Shown one piece after another: positions 27,528-36,759 of a DNA stretch of 64,000 nt (position 1 is its first letter; every line of letters begins with the position of its first letter). A model generated the notes under the pieces. That model was not told the DNA's origin, searched no databases, and saw nothing but the letters and a program-made list of their open reading frames with translations. The translations under genes and the position numbers were made by a program. Origin of the DNA: Burkholderia latens (lineage in GTDB: Bacteria > Pseudomonadota > Gammaproteobacteria > Burkholderiales > Burkholderiaceae). Where the stretch lies: the NCBI RefSeq assembly GCF_001718795.1, contig NZ_CP013438.1:1054001-1118000 (forward strand), read 5' to 3'.

Positions 27528-29635
27528 GTGAGGGTGGTTTCCTGTTGAACGGTGGCGAGCGGGAATGCGACGGTAATCGAGAAGCCGCGCGCGAGCGCCG
27601 TGTCGATCGTCACGCTGCCGCCCAGCATGTGCGCGCGTTCGCGAATGCCGATCAGGCCGAACGATTTGTCCTCGTGCGCAGCGCCGCCCGGCGCCGCGCC
27701 GCGGCCGTTGTCCGCGACGCGCAGCACGCAGACGCCGTCTTCGATGTCGAGCCGCAATGCAACGCGCGTGGCGTCCGCGTGGCGTGCGACGTTCGTCAGC
27801 GCCTCCTGGACGATCCGGAACAGCGTGGTCGCCCCCGCGCTGGTGAACGTGAGGCCGCCTGTTTCGATGTGCCGCTCGACGTCGATGCCGTAGCGGTTCG
27901 TGAAGTCGTTCGCGAGCCACTCGATTGCGGGCACGAGGCCGAGGTCGTCGAGCATCACCGGCCGCAGATCGGCGGCGATCCGGCGCACCGACGCGACCGT
28001 CGCGTCGATCAGCCGGCGCATGCCTTGCAGATGCGACAGCACGCCGTCGCCCGGCCGTGCGTCGGCCGGCGCGCGCAGTTGCTGCTCGACGACCGACAGG
28101 TCCATCTTCAGGGCGGTGAGCTGCTGGCCGAGGTCGTCGTGCAGTTCGCGCGCGATGCGCGTCTTTTCTTCCTCGCGCACGTTCTGCAGGTTCGCCGAGA
28201 GCTCGCGCAGTTCCTCGCGCGACTGCTTCAGCGCATTTTCCGCGCGCTGCCGCTCGGTGATGTCGCGCAGCATCACCGTATAGAGCTTGCCGGATGCGTC
28301 GCGGATCTGCGAGATCGACGCCTCGATCGGGAATTCTTCGCCGTTGCCGCGCAGCCCGAACAGCACACGCTGGCGGCCCATCTGCCGTTCGGACACGCCC
28401 GTCACGCCGAACTGGTCGACGTGCTTCGCATGCGCGGCGCGAAATCGTTCGGGGATGAAGCGCGACAGCGGCGCGCCGATCGCCTCCATCGCCGACACGC
28501 CGAACACCTGCTCGGCCATCGGATTGAAGATCACGATCGTCTGCTTCTCGTCGATCGTGATGATCGCTTCCATCGACGAACGGATGATGCCCATCATCCG
28601 CGCCTCGTTGAGGATGCCGCGGCTGCTCGCGCCCGTGTCGGCGCCGCCCGCGCGCCCGCGCAGCAGCGCATGGACGAGCGCCGCGAACGCGAACGAAGCG
28701 ATCAGGCCCGCGGCGAGCACCGTGCCCGCCGCGCGTTGCGCGCCGGTCGCGCTCGGCCGGCCGTCCGCGGAATAGGCAAGCGTCAGTATCGTGCCGCCGA
28801 AATTCAGCTGGTCGGTGCGCCGCAGCAGGTCGGGCGACGCGGACGCCTCGTCGGTCGTCGCCTCTGCGCTCGCGATCGGGTGCGGATCGTCGCCCGCGCT
28901 CAGCCGCAGGTCGAGCCCGCGTTCCGCATCGAGTGCGCGCTCCACGATGCGACTCGGGCTGATTTCCGCGAACAGCACGCCGTCGGCAGCGGATTCAGCG
29001 GCGCGGACAGGCGTGACGGCGGTGCGAGAGGCCGCGGCCGCGGGCAGGAACAGCATGAGCGTGCGCGTGTCGCGCGACGTGTCGTTGTCCGTCGAATGAA
29101 TGCCGAGCGCCACATCGCCGGTCCGCAGCACCTGCGCGAGCGCGGCCTGGTCCTGCGCGCCGAAGCGCACGCCGGGCGAGTTGGCCGCGGGCGCGGCGAG
29201 CGCCGCGACCGCGAGCGGGCCGGCTGGCAGCGGCCCATTGCCGCCGAGCGCGGCGCGGGCCGCCGGCGACAACGGCGCGTAGCCGATTTGCCGGACGGGC
29301 GAGCGTCCGCTGTCGAAATCCAATGTATCCGCGTAGCGGCGCCATTGATCCGGCGTCATCTGCGGCGCGAGCGCGAATGTGGCGCGCGCGCCCTTGAGGA
29401 CAGCGACGCCCGCCTGCAGTTCGTGGCGCAACATCGCCGTCACGTGAGTCGTGCGGCGTTCGAAGCGCGTATGGACGGCGCCTTGCCACTGTTCGCGCAC
29501 GAGCAGCGCGACGCAGAGCGACAGCGCCGCGCCGGCGAACAGCGTGACGACAGCGGCCGCGAGCGGCTGGCGTAAGATGGGCTGGAAGCGCGTGGGCCCT
29601 CGGGCGTCACGCGACGGGGTTCCACTAGCGTTCAT
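27524..29635 (-). CDS. CHASE-PAS sensor histidine kinase (HisKA_3 type)
   Basis: The 703-residue kinase has an N-terminal helix (about residues 24-46), a periplasmic CHASE-like domain (about residues 60-290), a second membrane helix (about 318-340), a PAS domain (about 365-480) and a NarX-type HisKA_3 core. Phospho-acceptor histidine lies in EEKTRIARELHDDLGQQLTAL (about residue 515), and the ATPase ends with FGLIGIRERAHMLGG. It senses an external small molecule through CHASE and possibly an internal cue through PAS. Its stop overlaps the start of the response regulator gene. Confidence 0.9.
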   Translation of the reverse strand: MNASGTPSRDARGPTRFQPILRQPLAAAVVTLFAGAALSLCVALLVREQWQGAVHTRFERRTTHVTAMLRHELQAGVAVLKGARATFALAPQMTPDQWRRYADTLDFDSGRSPVRQIGYAPLSPAARAALGGNGPLPAGPLAVAALAAPAANSPGVRFGAQDQAALAQVLRTGDVALGIHSTDNDTSRDTRTLMLFLPAAAASRTAVTPVRAAESAADGVLFAEISPSRIVERALDAERGLDLRLSAGDDPHPIASAEATTDEASASPDLLRRTDQLNFGGTILTLAYSADGRPSATGAQRAAGTVLAAGLIASFAFAALVHALLRGRAGGADTGASSRGILNEARMMGIIRSSMEAIITIDEKQTIVIFNPMAEQVFGVSAMEAIGAPLSRFIPERFRAAHAKHVDQFGVTGVSERQMGRQRVLFGLRGNGEEFPIEASISQIRDASGKLYTVMLRDITERQRAENALKQSREELRELSANLQNVREEEKTRIARELHDDLGQQLTALKMDLSVVEQQLRAPADARPGDGVLSHLQGMRRLIDATVASVRRIAADLRPVMLDDLGLVPAIEWLANDFTNRYGIDVERHIETGGLTFTSAGATTLFRIVQEALTNVARHADATRVALRLDIEDGVCVLRVADNGRGAAPGGAAHEDKSFGLIGIRERAHMLGGSVTIDTALARGFSITVAFPLATVQQETTLT

Positions 29636-29822
29636 TCGATGGCCATTCTGATGTCGGGACCGCCCGTGGCACTGGGGCAGCGCGGCAAAGCCGGGAAAAC
29701 TCGCACAGGCCGCATGCGAAGTCTGTTTTGAAGACGAAATTGTGCGCGCTTTACACGTTTTTTGTAATAGGGTCAGCAAAAAATGCGCTTGCCGGGCGGA
29801 GCAGGGGGCGTTCCGGCAGCGA

Positions 29823-29836
29823 TTGACGCGCGTCAA
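29823..29836 (+). promoter_or_regulatory. FNR-type box upstream of a universal stress gene
   Basis: TTGACgcgcGTCAA is a perfect FNR/ANR-type dyad. Its centre lies about 124 bases upstream of the universal stress protein start at 29954. It has the same half-sites as the box at 14959. Low-oxygen activation by the FNR encoded at 16107-16880 is inferred. Confidence 0.65.
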
Positions 29837-29953
29837 CGCACGCGCCGGGGCGTGGGGCAGACTGTTCGGCAGGCGAGCCGGCATCGGGTTGGCTCGCGGT
29901 GGAGGTTCACCGTCGCGCCGGTGCGCGATCGGTGACCGGTCGGAGGGCGAACA

Positions 29954-30427
29954 ATGTACAAGCGGATTTTCGTCGGGCTGGACGGCAGCCCGAGTGCGCG
30001 TCTCGCGCTGAACGAGGCGATTCGGATCGCGGTGGCGTCCGGCGGCGAAGTCACGTGTGCGTATGTCGTCGAACGCAGGCCGCAACTCGTCGATGTGGAT
30101 GCGGGGTTTGCGGCCGAACACGACGGCGACGTGTCGGCCGTCGACGCGGCGACGCCCGTGCTCGATGACGCGAAAGCGGTGCTCGCGCAGCAACACGTGC
30201 CGGGCATCGTGCGCGCGCTCGACGCGTATGGCGAGGACGTCGCGGCGGTGTTGATGCGCACCGCGGCCGAGGCTGACGCCGACCTGATCGTGATGGGGAC
30301 GAGCGGGCGGCACGGCTTGCGTCGGTTGCTGCTCGGCAGTGTGGCGGAATCGCTGCTGCGCGCGGCCGACCGGCCCGTGTTGCTGGTGCGGCACGATGAG
30401 CCGGTTGCGGCGGCACGGGCGCGCTGA
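29954..30427 (+). CDS. universal stress protein (UspA family, ATP-binding type)
   Basis: The 157-residue single-domain protein begins MYKRIFVGLDGSPSARLALNEA and ends with the ATP-binding pattern G-x2-G-x9-GS (GTSGRHGLRRLLLGSVAESLL, about residues 118-138). Such proteins aid survival in stasis and hypoxia. A GGAGGG ribosome binding site precedes the ATG. The FNR-type box upstream and the related tandem protein at 35.3 kb suggest induction at low oxygen. Confidence 0.92.
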   Translation: MYKRIFVGLDGSPSARLALNEAIRIAVASGGEVTCAYVVERRPQLVDVDAGFAAEHDGDVSAVDAATPVLDDAKAVLAQQHVPGIVRALDAYGEDVAAVLMRTAAEADADLIVMGTSGRHGLRRLLLGSVAESLLRAADRPVLLVRHDEPVAAARAR

Positions 30428-30776
30428 CGCGCGGTAGTCGGTGCCGCGGGCTGCGCTTGCGGTGCGCGGCCCGTCGGCTGCGCGCAGATGACGCGTGCGG
30501 TGGCGCGCAGCGCCTGCGAAAAGGATATGCACGCCGCACATGCGGCGCATGCGCAACGCACGATCGGGCGCGGCGGTTGCATCGCGGCCCACAGTTCTGG
30601 CAGCATCGGCCGGGTATCCGCATCATCGTCGCGCGCCGCGTTGCGTGCGATCCACGTCGCCGCGCGCATGGCCGCGGCGATCGATACAGCGGCAAGCGAC
30701 GGCGGCCGATCGCTTTGTCGATCGGCCTGGCTATCCGCCGCGTGCCCGGGCTTTCCCTTTACCGATATCATCCGCC
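30428..30776. other. intergenic gap without a recognised gene
   Basis: About 350 bases separate the stress protein and cupin genes. Open frames here are compositional shadows. No terminator or operator was evident. Confidence 0.4.
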
Positions 30777-31283
30777 ATGCCGATTTCCGCCGCCGACCTG
30801 ATTCGCCAGTTCGACCTGCAGCCGCATCCCGAAGGCGGCTATTTCCGGGAAACCTATCGCGCGACCGATTCGGTCGTACGTCCTGCCGACGGTGCGCCGC
30901 GCGCGGCGTCGACCGCGATCTACTACCTGTTGTGCGACGGCGCGTATTCGTCGTGGCACCGGATCCGTTCCGACGAAGTCTGGCATTTCTACGCGGGCGA
31001 TCCGCTCGAGGTGTGGGTGCTCGACGAACACGATGGTCTGACCATTCACCGGCTCGGCAACCCGCTCACGCATCCCGGCACCGTGTTCCAGGCGGTCGTG
31101 CCGGCCGGACGCTGGTTCGGCGCACGATGCGCGTCGCCGGAACATGTCGCGCTCGTCGGTTGCACCGTTGCGCCGGGATTCGAGTTTGCCGAATTCGAGC
31201 TGGCTGACGCGACGGCGCTGGCCGCCGCCTTCCCCGCGTACGCGGAATACGTCGCAGGCCTCGCGCAGCGCGGCGACGCGTAG
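30777..31283 (+). CDS. cupin (DUF985 type)
   Basis: The 168-residue protein has the Cupin_5/DUF985 pattern: DLIRQFDLQPHPEGGYFRETYR at the N terminus, SSWHRIRSDEVWHFYAGDPLEV (about residues 60-81), and FQAVVPAGRWFGAR. The barrel is expected to bind a small sugar nucleotide or similar ligand, but the substrate is unknown. It stands between the stress protein and the DedA-rhodanese gene. Confidence 0.85.
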   Translation: MPISAADLIRQFDLQPHPEGGYFRETYRATDSVVRPADGAPRAASTAIYYLLCDGAYSSWHRIRSDEVWHFYAGDPLEVWVLDEHDGLTIHRLGNPLTHPGTVFQAVVPAGRWFGARCASPEHVALVGCTVAPGFEFAEFELADATALAAAFPAYAEYVAGLAQRGDA

Positions 31284-31436
31284 GCGCAGCAAGCCGACCG
31301 TTCCGCGCGGTCCCTGCCAAACCCGTTTAGAATGCAGCATGGTGCAGGGTCGGCGCGGACGTGCCGCGGCGATCGCTGCCAGCCGTATCGGCGGCGCCCC
31401 CGTCGCACGGTCCGCATGTCTTCCAGGAGCGCCGCC

Positions 31437-32462
31437 GTGTGGCACTTTCCCATCGCGATTCCCTCGTCGCTCGGCCCGTGGGCCGTGTTCGCGAGCGTAC
31501 TGATCACGCAGCTCGGCGTGCCGGTGCCGGCCGTGCCGATGCTCATTCTCGGCGGTACGATGGCGGCGATGGGGCAGGCATCCTGGGCGAGCATGTTTGC
31601 GGCGGCGATCGGCGCGACGATGCTCGCCGATTCGCTGTGGTTCTTCATGGGCCGCACCCGCGGCCGGCGTCTACTGAACGGGCTCGTACGTTTTTCGTTG
31701 TCGCTCGACACCACGCTGCGTTTCGCGCGTAATGTTTTCGAAAGATACGGCGCGCCGCTGCTCGTCCTCTCCAAGTTCCTTCCGGGCCTCGGGCTGGTGT
31801 CGGCACCGTTGCTCGGCACGACCGCGATCGGCGTCGGCGTGTTCCTGTTCTGGGATCTGGCCGGGGCTTCGTTGTGGGCCGCGTTCTGGCTCATCGGCGG
31901 CGCGGCCGTGCACGACCAGATCGTCCAGTTCGTGCTATGGGTGCGCGCGAGCGGCGGCACGATCCTCGACGCATTCCTCGCGATCTTCATTACGTTCCTG
32001 CTGTACCGCTGGGTGCGCCGCGTGCAGTTCCGCCGCTACCTCGCGCAGGTGCGCATTTCGCCGCCGCAGCTCGTCGAAATGATGACGTCGAACGAGCCGC
32101 CGCTGATCTTCGATGCGCGGCCGCGTGCGATCCGCGAACGCGAACCGTACCGGATCGCCGGCGCGGTGCCGGTCGATCTCGATTCGCCGGACCTGCTCGA
32201 TCCCGAGCTGCTGAAGCGGCCGATCGTCGTGTATTGCGTGTGCCCGAACGAGGCTACCGCGAAGCGGCTCATCGCGAAGATGCAGCGCAAGAAAATGCTT
32301 CACAACATCAAGGCGCTGAAAGGCGGGCTCGATGCGTGGGAGAAACACGGTTATCCGGTCGAGCCCCTGCCGGCCGATCTGGATTCGTCGCGGTATTTCG
32401 TACGGCCCGAGCATGCGGCGCTCGGCGGCGAATATACGGTGAGGGCGACGTTGTCGAAGTGA
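31437..32462 (+). CDS. DedA-family membrane protein fused to a rhodanese domain
   Basis: The 341-residue protein has an N-terminal DedA/SNARE-associated domain with four to six helices (about residues 1-190; LSKFLPGLGLVSAPLLGTT is characteristic). A C-terminal rhodanese-like domain (about residues 205-310) has IVVYCVCPNEATAKRL at the active loop, with C-x-C near the catalytic position. DedA proteins help maintain membrane potential and lipid recycling. The rhodanese part may bind sulfur or act as a regulatory module. The GTG start follows CAGGAGC, and an ATG 21 bases upstream lacks a site. Confidence 0.85.
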   Translation: MWHFPIAIPSSLGPWAVFASVLITQLGVPVPAVPMLILGGTMAAMGQASWASMFAAAIGATMLADSLWFFMGRTRGRRLLNGLVRFSLSLDTTLRFARNVFERYGAPLLVLSKFLPGLGLVSAPLLGTTAIGVGVFLFWDLAGASLWAAFWLIGGAAVHDQIVQFVLWVRASGGTILDAFLAIFITFLLYRWVRRVQFRRYLAQVRISPPQLVEMMTSNEPPLIFDARPRAIREREPYRIAGAVPVDLDSPDLLDPELLKRPIVVYCVCPNEATAKRLIAKMQRKKMLHNIKALKGGLDAWEKHGYPVEPLPADLDSSRYFVRPEHAALGGEYTVRATLSK

Positions 32463-33222
32463 TGCCGCGGCGTAGTTACCGATTATCGGCACGCGTACGT
32501 TGCTATCGTGCATACGCGGCGGCGTCAAGCCGTCGCGCGGCTGCGGCCGCGGGCCGTTTCGACATGTTGCCGTGAAGTAACGTGTCGCAGATTTCTCGGC
32601 GATGTCGGCCTAATATCTCGCAATTCGACCTTGGCGGATAGGCAAAGAGCATCGCGTCTCAAGTTGGCACGTAATCGAGGCCGGCGCACCGGTTCTCGGC
32701 GTCTTCAATTTTTACTGCCACTGGAGAAGTGCATCCGCATCGAATGGCGGAGAAGTCGCGACCTCGATTTGAATTGATAAATACAATAAATCAAGTCGCC
32801 CCGGAAATAATCCATTTTATCCCGATAGCTCAGCCCCTCGAAGCTGTCCAGCCAGGAAGCGTGTGCTCGGCATGATGTGTGCCCGAAGCCAAGATCTCTT
32901 GCGGGCACGATCGTCCAGAGCAGATCAGTTTAAAAATCTTTTGTGAGAAAGTAAATCTCATAAAATCGGATGCTGCGCGTCTGATATGATCGCGAACGAC
33001 GATCCCGGCGGCAGCCGGATAGCATAAAGGCAACGTCGAACTTGTCGGGTTCGTTCGATATTTTAATGAGCAATGTAAAAAAGTACTCAGATTCTTGCGT
33101 CGGATATCGCAACTTCGGACCGATTGTTTGAAAGATTCGTCTGAATGCGGGTTAAAAGAATGATCGATCAGTTCGGGTAAGTGAAATCACCGGTCCGGTC
33201 GGTTAAGGTTAAGTCATAAAAA
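32463..33222. other. long AT-richer intergenic region
   Basis: About 760 bases show no credible gene and a clearly lower GC content than the flanks, mainly after 32.7 kb. It precedes the decayed HAD-UbiA gene and may be residual DNA from a deletion or insertion. No transposase remnant, attachment site or tRNA was recognised. Confidence 0.5.
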
Positions 33223-33896
33223 ATGCGAGAGACCAGGAAGCTTCCGCTCGTCGTCGATCTGGACGGCACGTTGACGGTATCGGATACCCTGACGGAATCA
33301 GTGATACGTGTCGTCAAGCACAAGCCTGCAAACCTGCTGCGCCTGCCTTTCTGGCTCGCGGGCGGCCCCGCGGCGTTTAAGGCCAAGGTCGCAGCGTGCG
33401 CCGATTTTCGACCGGAAACACTTCCATATCGGCAGCCGCTTGTCGACTACCACACCCGCGAACATGAGAGCGGCCGAAAAATCGTTCATCAATGGCTAAA
33501 GAATCTTTTGCTGTTCGTCCCACTGCTGACCGCCTTCGCATTCCTTGATGCGGACACGGTTGGCACACTCGCACTGGCGTTCTTGTCGATGTCGCTCGGC
33601 ACGTCGGCGACCTACATCGGCAACGATCTGTGGGACCTGGACAGCGATCGCAGACATCCAGCAAAGCGCAATCGTCCTTTCGCGAGCGGGTGTTGTCGAT
33701 CAATCAAGGGATCGCATGCGCAGCGCTCCTGCTGACATCGGCGTTTTCATTGGCGCTGGTGGTGTCCGCCGAATTTACCGGCACGCTTGCGCTCTATCTG
33801 TTCCTGACGATCGCCGCCCGAAGGCTAGCGCGTCGATGGGGTTTCAGCCGTCAGCGCAGCGCTGACTCCCTGCTTTCCCAGGCAAATCTCCGGTAG
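33223..33896 (+). pseudogene. degraded HAD-UbiA fusion gene
   Basis: The frame starts with a HAD motif (VVDLDGTLTVSDTLTES) and continues to about residue 75. It then jumps to HQWLKNLLLFVPLLTAFAF and YIGNDLWDLDSDRRHPAKRNRPFASG, which are UbiA prenyltransferase motifs. The second half of the HAD domain is missing. A frameshift near 33691 (two bases where three are expected) breaks the frame. UbiA-like sequence resumes in the next frame (VLSINQGIACAALLL) and ends early after about 70 residues. Intact relatives are about 450-500 residues long and make polyprenyl-phosphate sugars. This copy should be inactive. Confidence 0.8.
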
Positions 33897-34001
33897 ATTC
33901 CCGCGCGGCGGCCGCTCGCGTGGACGTCCGCAATTGCAGTACGAAGAAGCTGTTTTATCAACAAATCCCGATTAGATCGGGATAATTCGAGGGGCTATAT
34001 C

Positions 34002-34880
34002 ATGAATCGATCAGTACGTTTGCCCAGCCTGATGGCAACAGCGCTTGTCACGGCGGTGCTTTCGGCATGTGGAGGCGGCGACGACGCCAACACGGCCAGC
34101 GTGGACGCGGCCGTTCCTGCGTCGACCGCGACGCCTTCATCGCCGCAGCCTTCCCAACCGTCTACTCAGACGGCATGTCGGCCGAGCGGGAAGTTCACCT
34201 ATTCGGGCTCGGCATCCCAGATCGCCGCCAACAACGGCCAACTGGCTATCGTGGTCGTGCCCAGCCTGCCTGCCGCCTATGCGAAGAACCGCAACTTCAC
34301 CGCGCCGAACGCGCCCGCGTCCAGTCAGCTTCAGCAGCCAGGGGGCGCATTTACGGCGCTTGCGTCGTCGGCCGCGGAGACCGACTGCCTGGGGCTCGAC
34401 CACGGCGCCGTAACGGAGATTCAAAGCGTGGGGACCGATGTCGCGATCGGCCGCTGGAATCAGGCGATGGATACGGACGGCAACACCTATACCAGTCAGC
34501 AAGGCGTCCACTACGCGGTCGGCACGCCGTTGTCGTTGCAGGCGACGAGCGGCACGCTGGCATGCACCCAACTGCTCGCCGATACGGTCGCGAACGCGGA
34601 CGGCGGCGCGGCAGGCACGCTCGGAACGAGTTCCGCTACGGTCGATCTCGCGACGCGCACGCTCAACAACCTGACCCTGTCGATCAACCTGATGGACAGG
34701 CCATATACGTTGACGAGCACGCAGGCGCCGTTGAACGGGGCATCGACTACGGGGCAGTTGCTGCTCCAGTCGGTAGTGGTCGGGCACGACGCAACGCGGC
34801 CGTTGATCGCAGTCGGCTACACGGCCACGCTGCCGAACAGTGACACCATTGGGGGCGTCGTGGTGCTTTCGTGCACGTGA
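34002..34880 (+). CDS. hypothetical lipoprotein
   Basis: The 292-residue product has a lipoprotein signal with lipobox LSAC (Cys about residue 23) followed by GGGDD and a Ser/Thr/Pro-rich linker (about residues 30-57). The rest is beta-rich with no recognised domain. It should be anchored in the outer membrane or periplasm. Burkholderia genomes encode many such lipoproteins. No function can be stated. It stands alone next to the degraded gene. Confidence 0.75.
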   Translation: MNRSVRLPSLMATALVTAVLSACGGGDDANTASVDAAVPASTATPSSPQPSQPSTQTACRPSGKFTYSGSASQIAANNGQLAIVVVPSLPAAYAKNRNFTAPNAPASSQLQQPGGAFTALASSAAETDCLGLDHGAVTEIQSVGTDVAIGRWNQAMDTDGNTYTSQQGVHYAVGTPLSLQATSGTLACTQLLADTVANADGGAAGTLGTSSATVDLATRTLNNLTLSINLMDRPYTLTSTQAPLNGASTTGQLLLQSVVVGHDATRPLIAVGYTATLPNSDTIGGVVVLSCT

Positions 34881-35341
34881 TCGCGTTCGCGGCGCAATCA
34901 ATCGGTCGCCGCGAGCGCCGGACGTCGGGCGCGGCTTTCTCGCGCTGACTGCCGTGGTAGTACGGTCTCGCTCGACATGCGCGTCGCGCTCGCGATCGGC
35001 CAGGTGTGAATCGTGCAGCGCGGCGTCGTGTGCGTGGTAGTCGCTCGTAGTCGCGCGCACCGCCTCGCCCGGTCTGGCCGTAATAAACCATCGAGTCGAC
35101 GCCCGCCGCGCTGCGCCGGACGCATGGAACATGCGCGTGCCTTGCAGCGCGGCCTACCGGTGTTTGATCCCGATCATGCACGTGTTGGCCCGACGTCATA
35201 TGCTGTTTGAATCGCTGGTCCGCGCTTCGCGCGGTCATCCGCCGATTCGCGCGCCCGCGCCGGCTGTCTGGCCGGCGCGGCCGCATCCTCGCGAAGTTCC
35301 GGTCGTCTCCGCGACGACGCGTCCACAACGAGGCCTTCGCC
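34881..35341. other. regulatory region upstream of the tandem stress protein
   Basis: This gap of about 460 bases holds no convincing gene. It contains an FNR-like box at 35164-35177, annotated separately. Confidence 0.5.
35164..35177 (+). promoter_or_regulatory. FNR-type box upstream of the tandem stress protein gene
   Basis: TTGATcccgATCAT matches the FNR consensus TTGAT-N4-ATCAA at nine of ten defined positions. It lies about 165 bases upstream of the ATG at 35342. Together with the boxes at 14959 and 29823 it suggests common control by FNR. Confidence 0.6.
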
Positions 35342-36277
35342 ATGCAATCCACTTCGACCATTCCCGCGCTCGCACGAATCGCGCTTGCCGTCGACCCGAC
35401 GCCGGAGTCGCTGTCCGCGATCCGCTACACGTGCACGCTATTGCGTCCCGGCATGCGCGTACGCATCGTCTGCGGGATCGACAACCCGCGCCTCGTGTTG
35501 CCCGACATTCCGCGCATCGACGCGCTGCTGAGCGCAGCGCGGGACGACATGACGCGCGAAGCGCAGGCGACGCTCACCCGTGCCGCCGGGTTCTTCGCCG
35601 ACAGCGGCGCGGAGATCGAGCAGGTCGTTATCGATACGTCGATCACCGGCGGTACGGTGGCCAACGCACTCGCGAACGATACGTCGGAATGGCATGCCGA
35701 CGTGCTGGTGGTCGGCGCCAATCCGCACCACGGCCTGCTGCGGCTCGTCGAAGGCGCGATGTCGGACACGCTGGCCGCACGCGCACGCTGCGCGCTGCTG
35801 ATCGTGCCTGCCGGCTATGCGCGCCCGACGGAGGGCCCGCTGCAACGCCTGATGTTCGCGGTCGACGGCAGCGAGCCATCGCTGCACGCCGTGCGCGTCG
35901 GCCTCGGCTTCGCTGCGCCGACGACACTGCTGTACGCAGCCTACGTCGTCGATCGTGCGGTTCGCTTGACGGATATCGTGCCGGTGCGCGCCCTCGAGGA
36001 TGCGTATCGCGCGGAGGGCGAGGATGCGCTCGCGCGAGTGGCGCCGCTATTCCATGCGGCCGGGAACCCCACCAAGCGCGGAATCGTCGAAACCCGTCCG
36101 ACCAGCGACGACGTCGCTCATGCGCTGATGCGCGAAGCGGTGCACTGGCACGCGGAACTGCTGGTGGTCGGCACGCACGGCCGCCGCGGCATCGCAGCCT
36201 GGCTGATCGGCAGCGTCGCGCGCCGGCTCGCGCATCTCGCTCAGGTGCCGGTGCTGCTCGTGCGCGGCGCCGATTGA
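35342..36277 (+). CDS. tandem universal stress protein (two Usp domains)
   Basis: The 311-residue protein has two Usp domains. The second (about residues 160-311) has the ATP-binding G-x2-G-x9-GS motif in GTHGRRGIAAWLIGSVARRL. The first (about residues 1-155) has GANPHHGLLRLVEGAMS, a divergent version, so only one site may bind nucleotide. Tandem Usps are often linked to hypoxic survival. A frame reaches further upstream, but the ATG at 35342 starts just ahead of the first Usp strand. FNR control is inferred from the upstream box. Confidence 0.88.
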   Translation: MQSTSTIPALARIALAVDPTPESLSAIRYTCTLLRPGMRVRIVCGIDNPRLVLPDIPRIDALLSAARDDMTREAQATLTRAAGFFADSGAEIEQVVIDTSITGGTVANALANDTSEWHADVLVVGANPHHGLLRLVEGAMSDTLAARARCALLIVPAGYARPTEGPLQRLMFAVDGSEPSLHAVRVGLGFAAPTTLLYAAYVVDRAVRLTDIVPVRALEDAYRAEGEDALARVAPLFHAAGNPTKRGIVETRPTSDDVAHALMREAVHWHAELLVVGTHGRRGIAAWLIGSVARRLAHLAQVPVLLVRGAD

Positions 36278-36311
36278 AGTGTTGCGGCGGATCAAGCAAA
36301 GCGAACGTTGC

Positions 36312-36325
36312 TTGACCTGCATCAG
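36312..36325 (+). promoter_or_regulatory. weaker FNR-like box behind the tandem stress gene
   Basis: TTGACctgcATCAG matches the FNR-type pattern with one mismatch. It lies in a non-coding stretch 35 bases behind the stress gene, with no plus-strand gene following. It could drive a small RNA ending at the hairpins at 36.5 kb. Confidence 0.4.
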
Positions 36326-36359
36326 AAACGCTGCGCGCATCACGTGACACAGTGGCACA

Positions 36360-36553
36360 ACGCGCTGGTGCGCGCGGAGCACCGCTCGCATCGGAACGCA
36401 TCGCAATCATTCAGTGCCGCGGCGATTCGGTTGTCTTCTGGCGCCGGGCCGCGCACCGTACGTGAGCCGGTCAATGAACTCTCTGGCACGAGGGTAGGCA
36501 GCCGGCGGCTGCCTTGGACAACGGACGGGGTGCATCGCACCCCGTCCGCTTTC
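36360..36553 (+). ncRNA. candidate FNR-dependent small RNA
   Basis: This is a proposal only. The stretch follows an FNR-like box (36312-36325) and carries no credible gene. It ends in two perfect adjacent hairpins: AGGCAGCC / GGCTGCCT (36496-36514), and a 12-base-pair stem at 36522-36548 followed by CTTTCC. The predicted size is about 190 nucleotides. Start and strand are inferred. Confidence 0.3.
36522..36553 (+). terminator. strong hairpin, probable terminator
   Basis: A perfect 12-base-pair stem (CGGACGGGGTGC / GCACCCCGTCCG) with an ATC loop is followed by CTTTCC. Preceded by a second perfect 8-base-pair hairpin, it ends either the stress gene transcript or a separate small RNA. The T-run is short. 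Confidence 0.6.
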
Positions 36554-36759
36554 CTGGCCCCGTGCAAACCACTTTCCTCGCAGGATATTTTTGTAGCGAT
36601 GTCGTCGCGTGTAGCGGCGCGTCGCGGCACGTGAGCCGCGATCGTCAACCGGTATGGACGACTCGGCGATACCGTCGCATTCGGCGCGCGTCCAGCGGCG
36701 CGGAAATGGCCGGGCGGCACGGCATGCCGCCCGTGCCGCGCCTGCCGGATGTCACGCCG

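Noticed and set aside
36483..36499. TGGCAC near 36484 as a sigma-54 element
   Set aside because: The -12 GC is not at the required distance.
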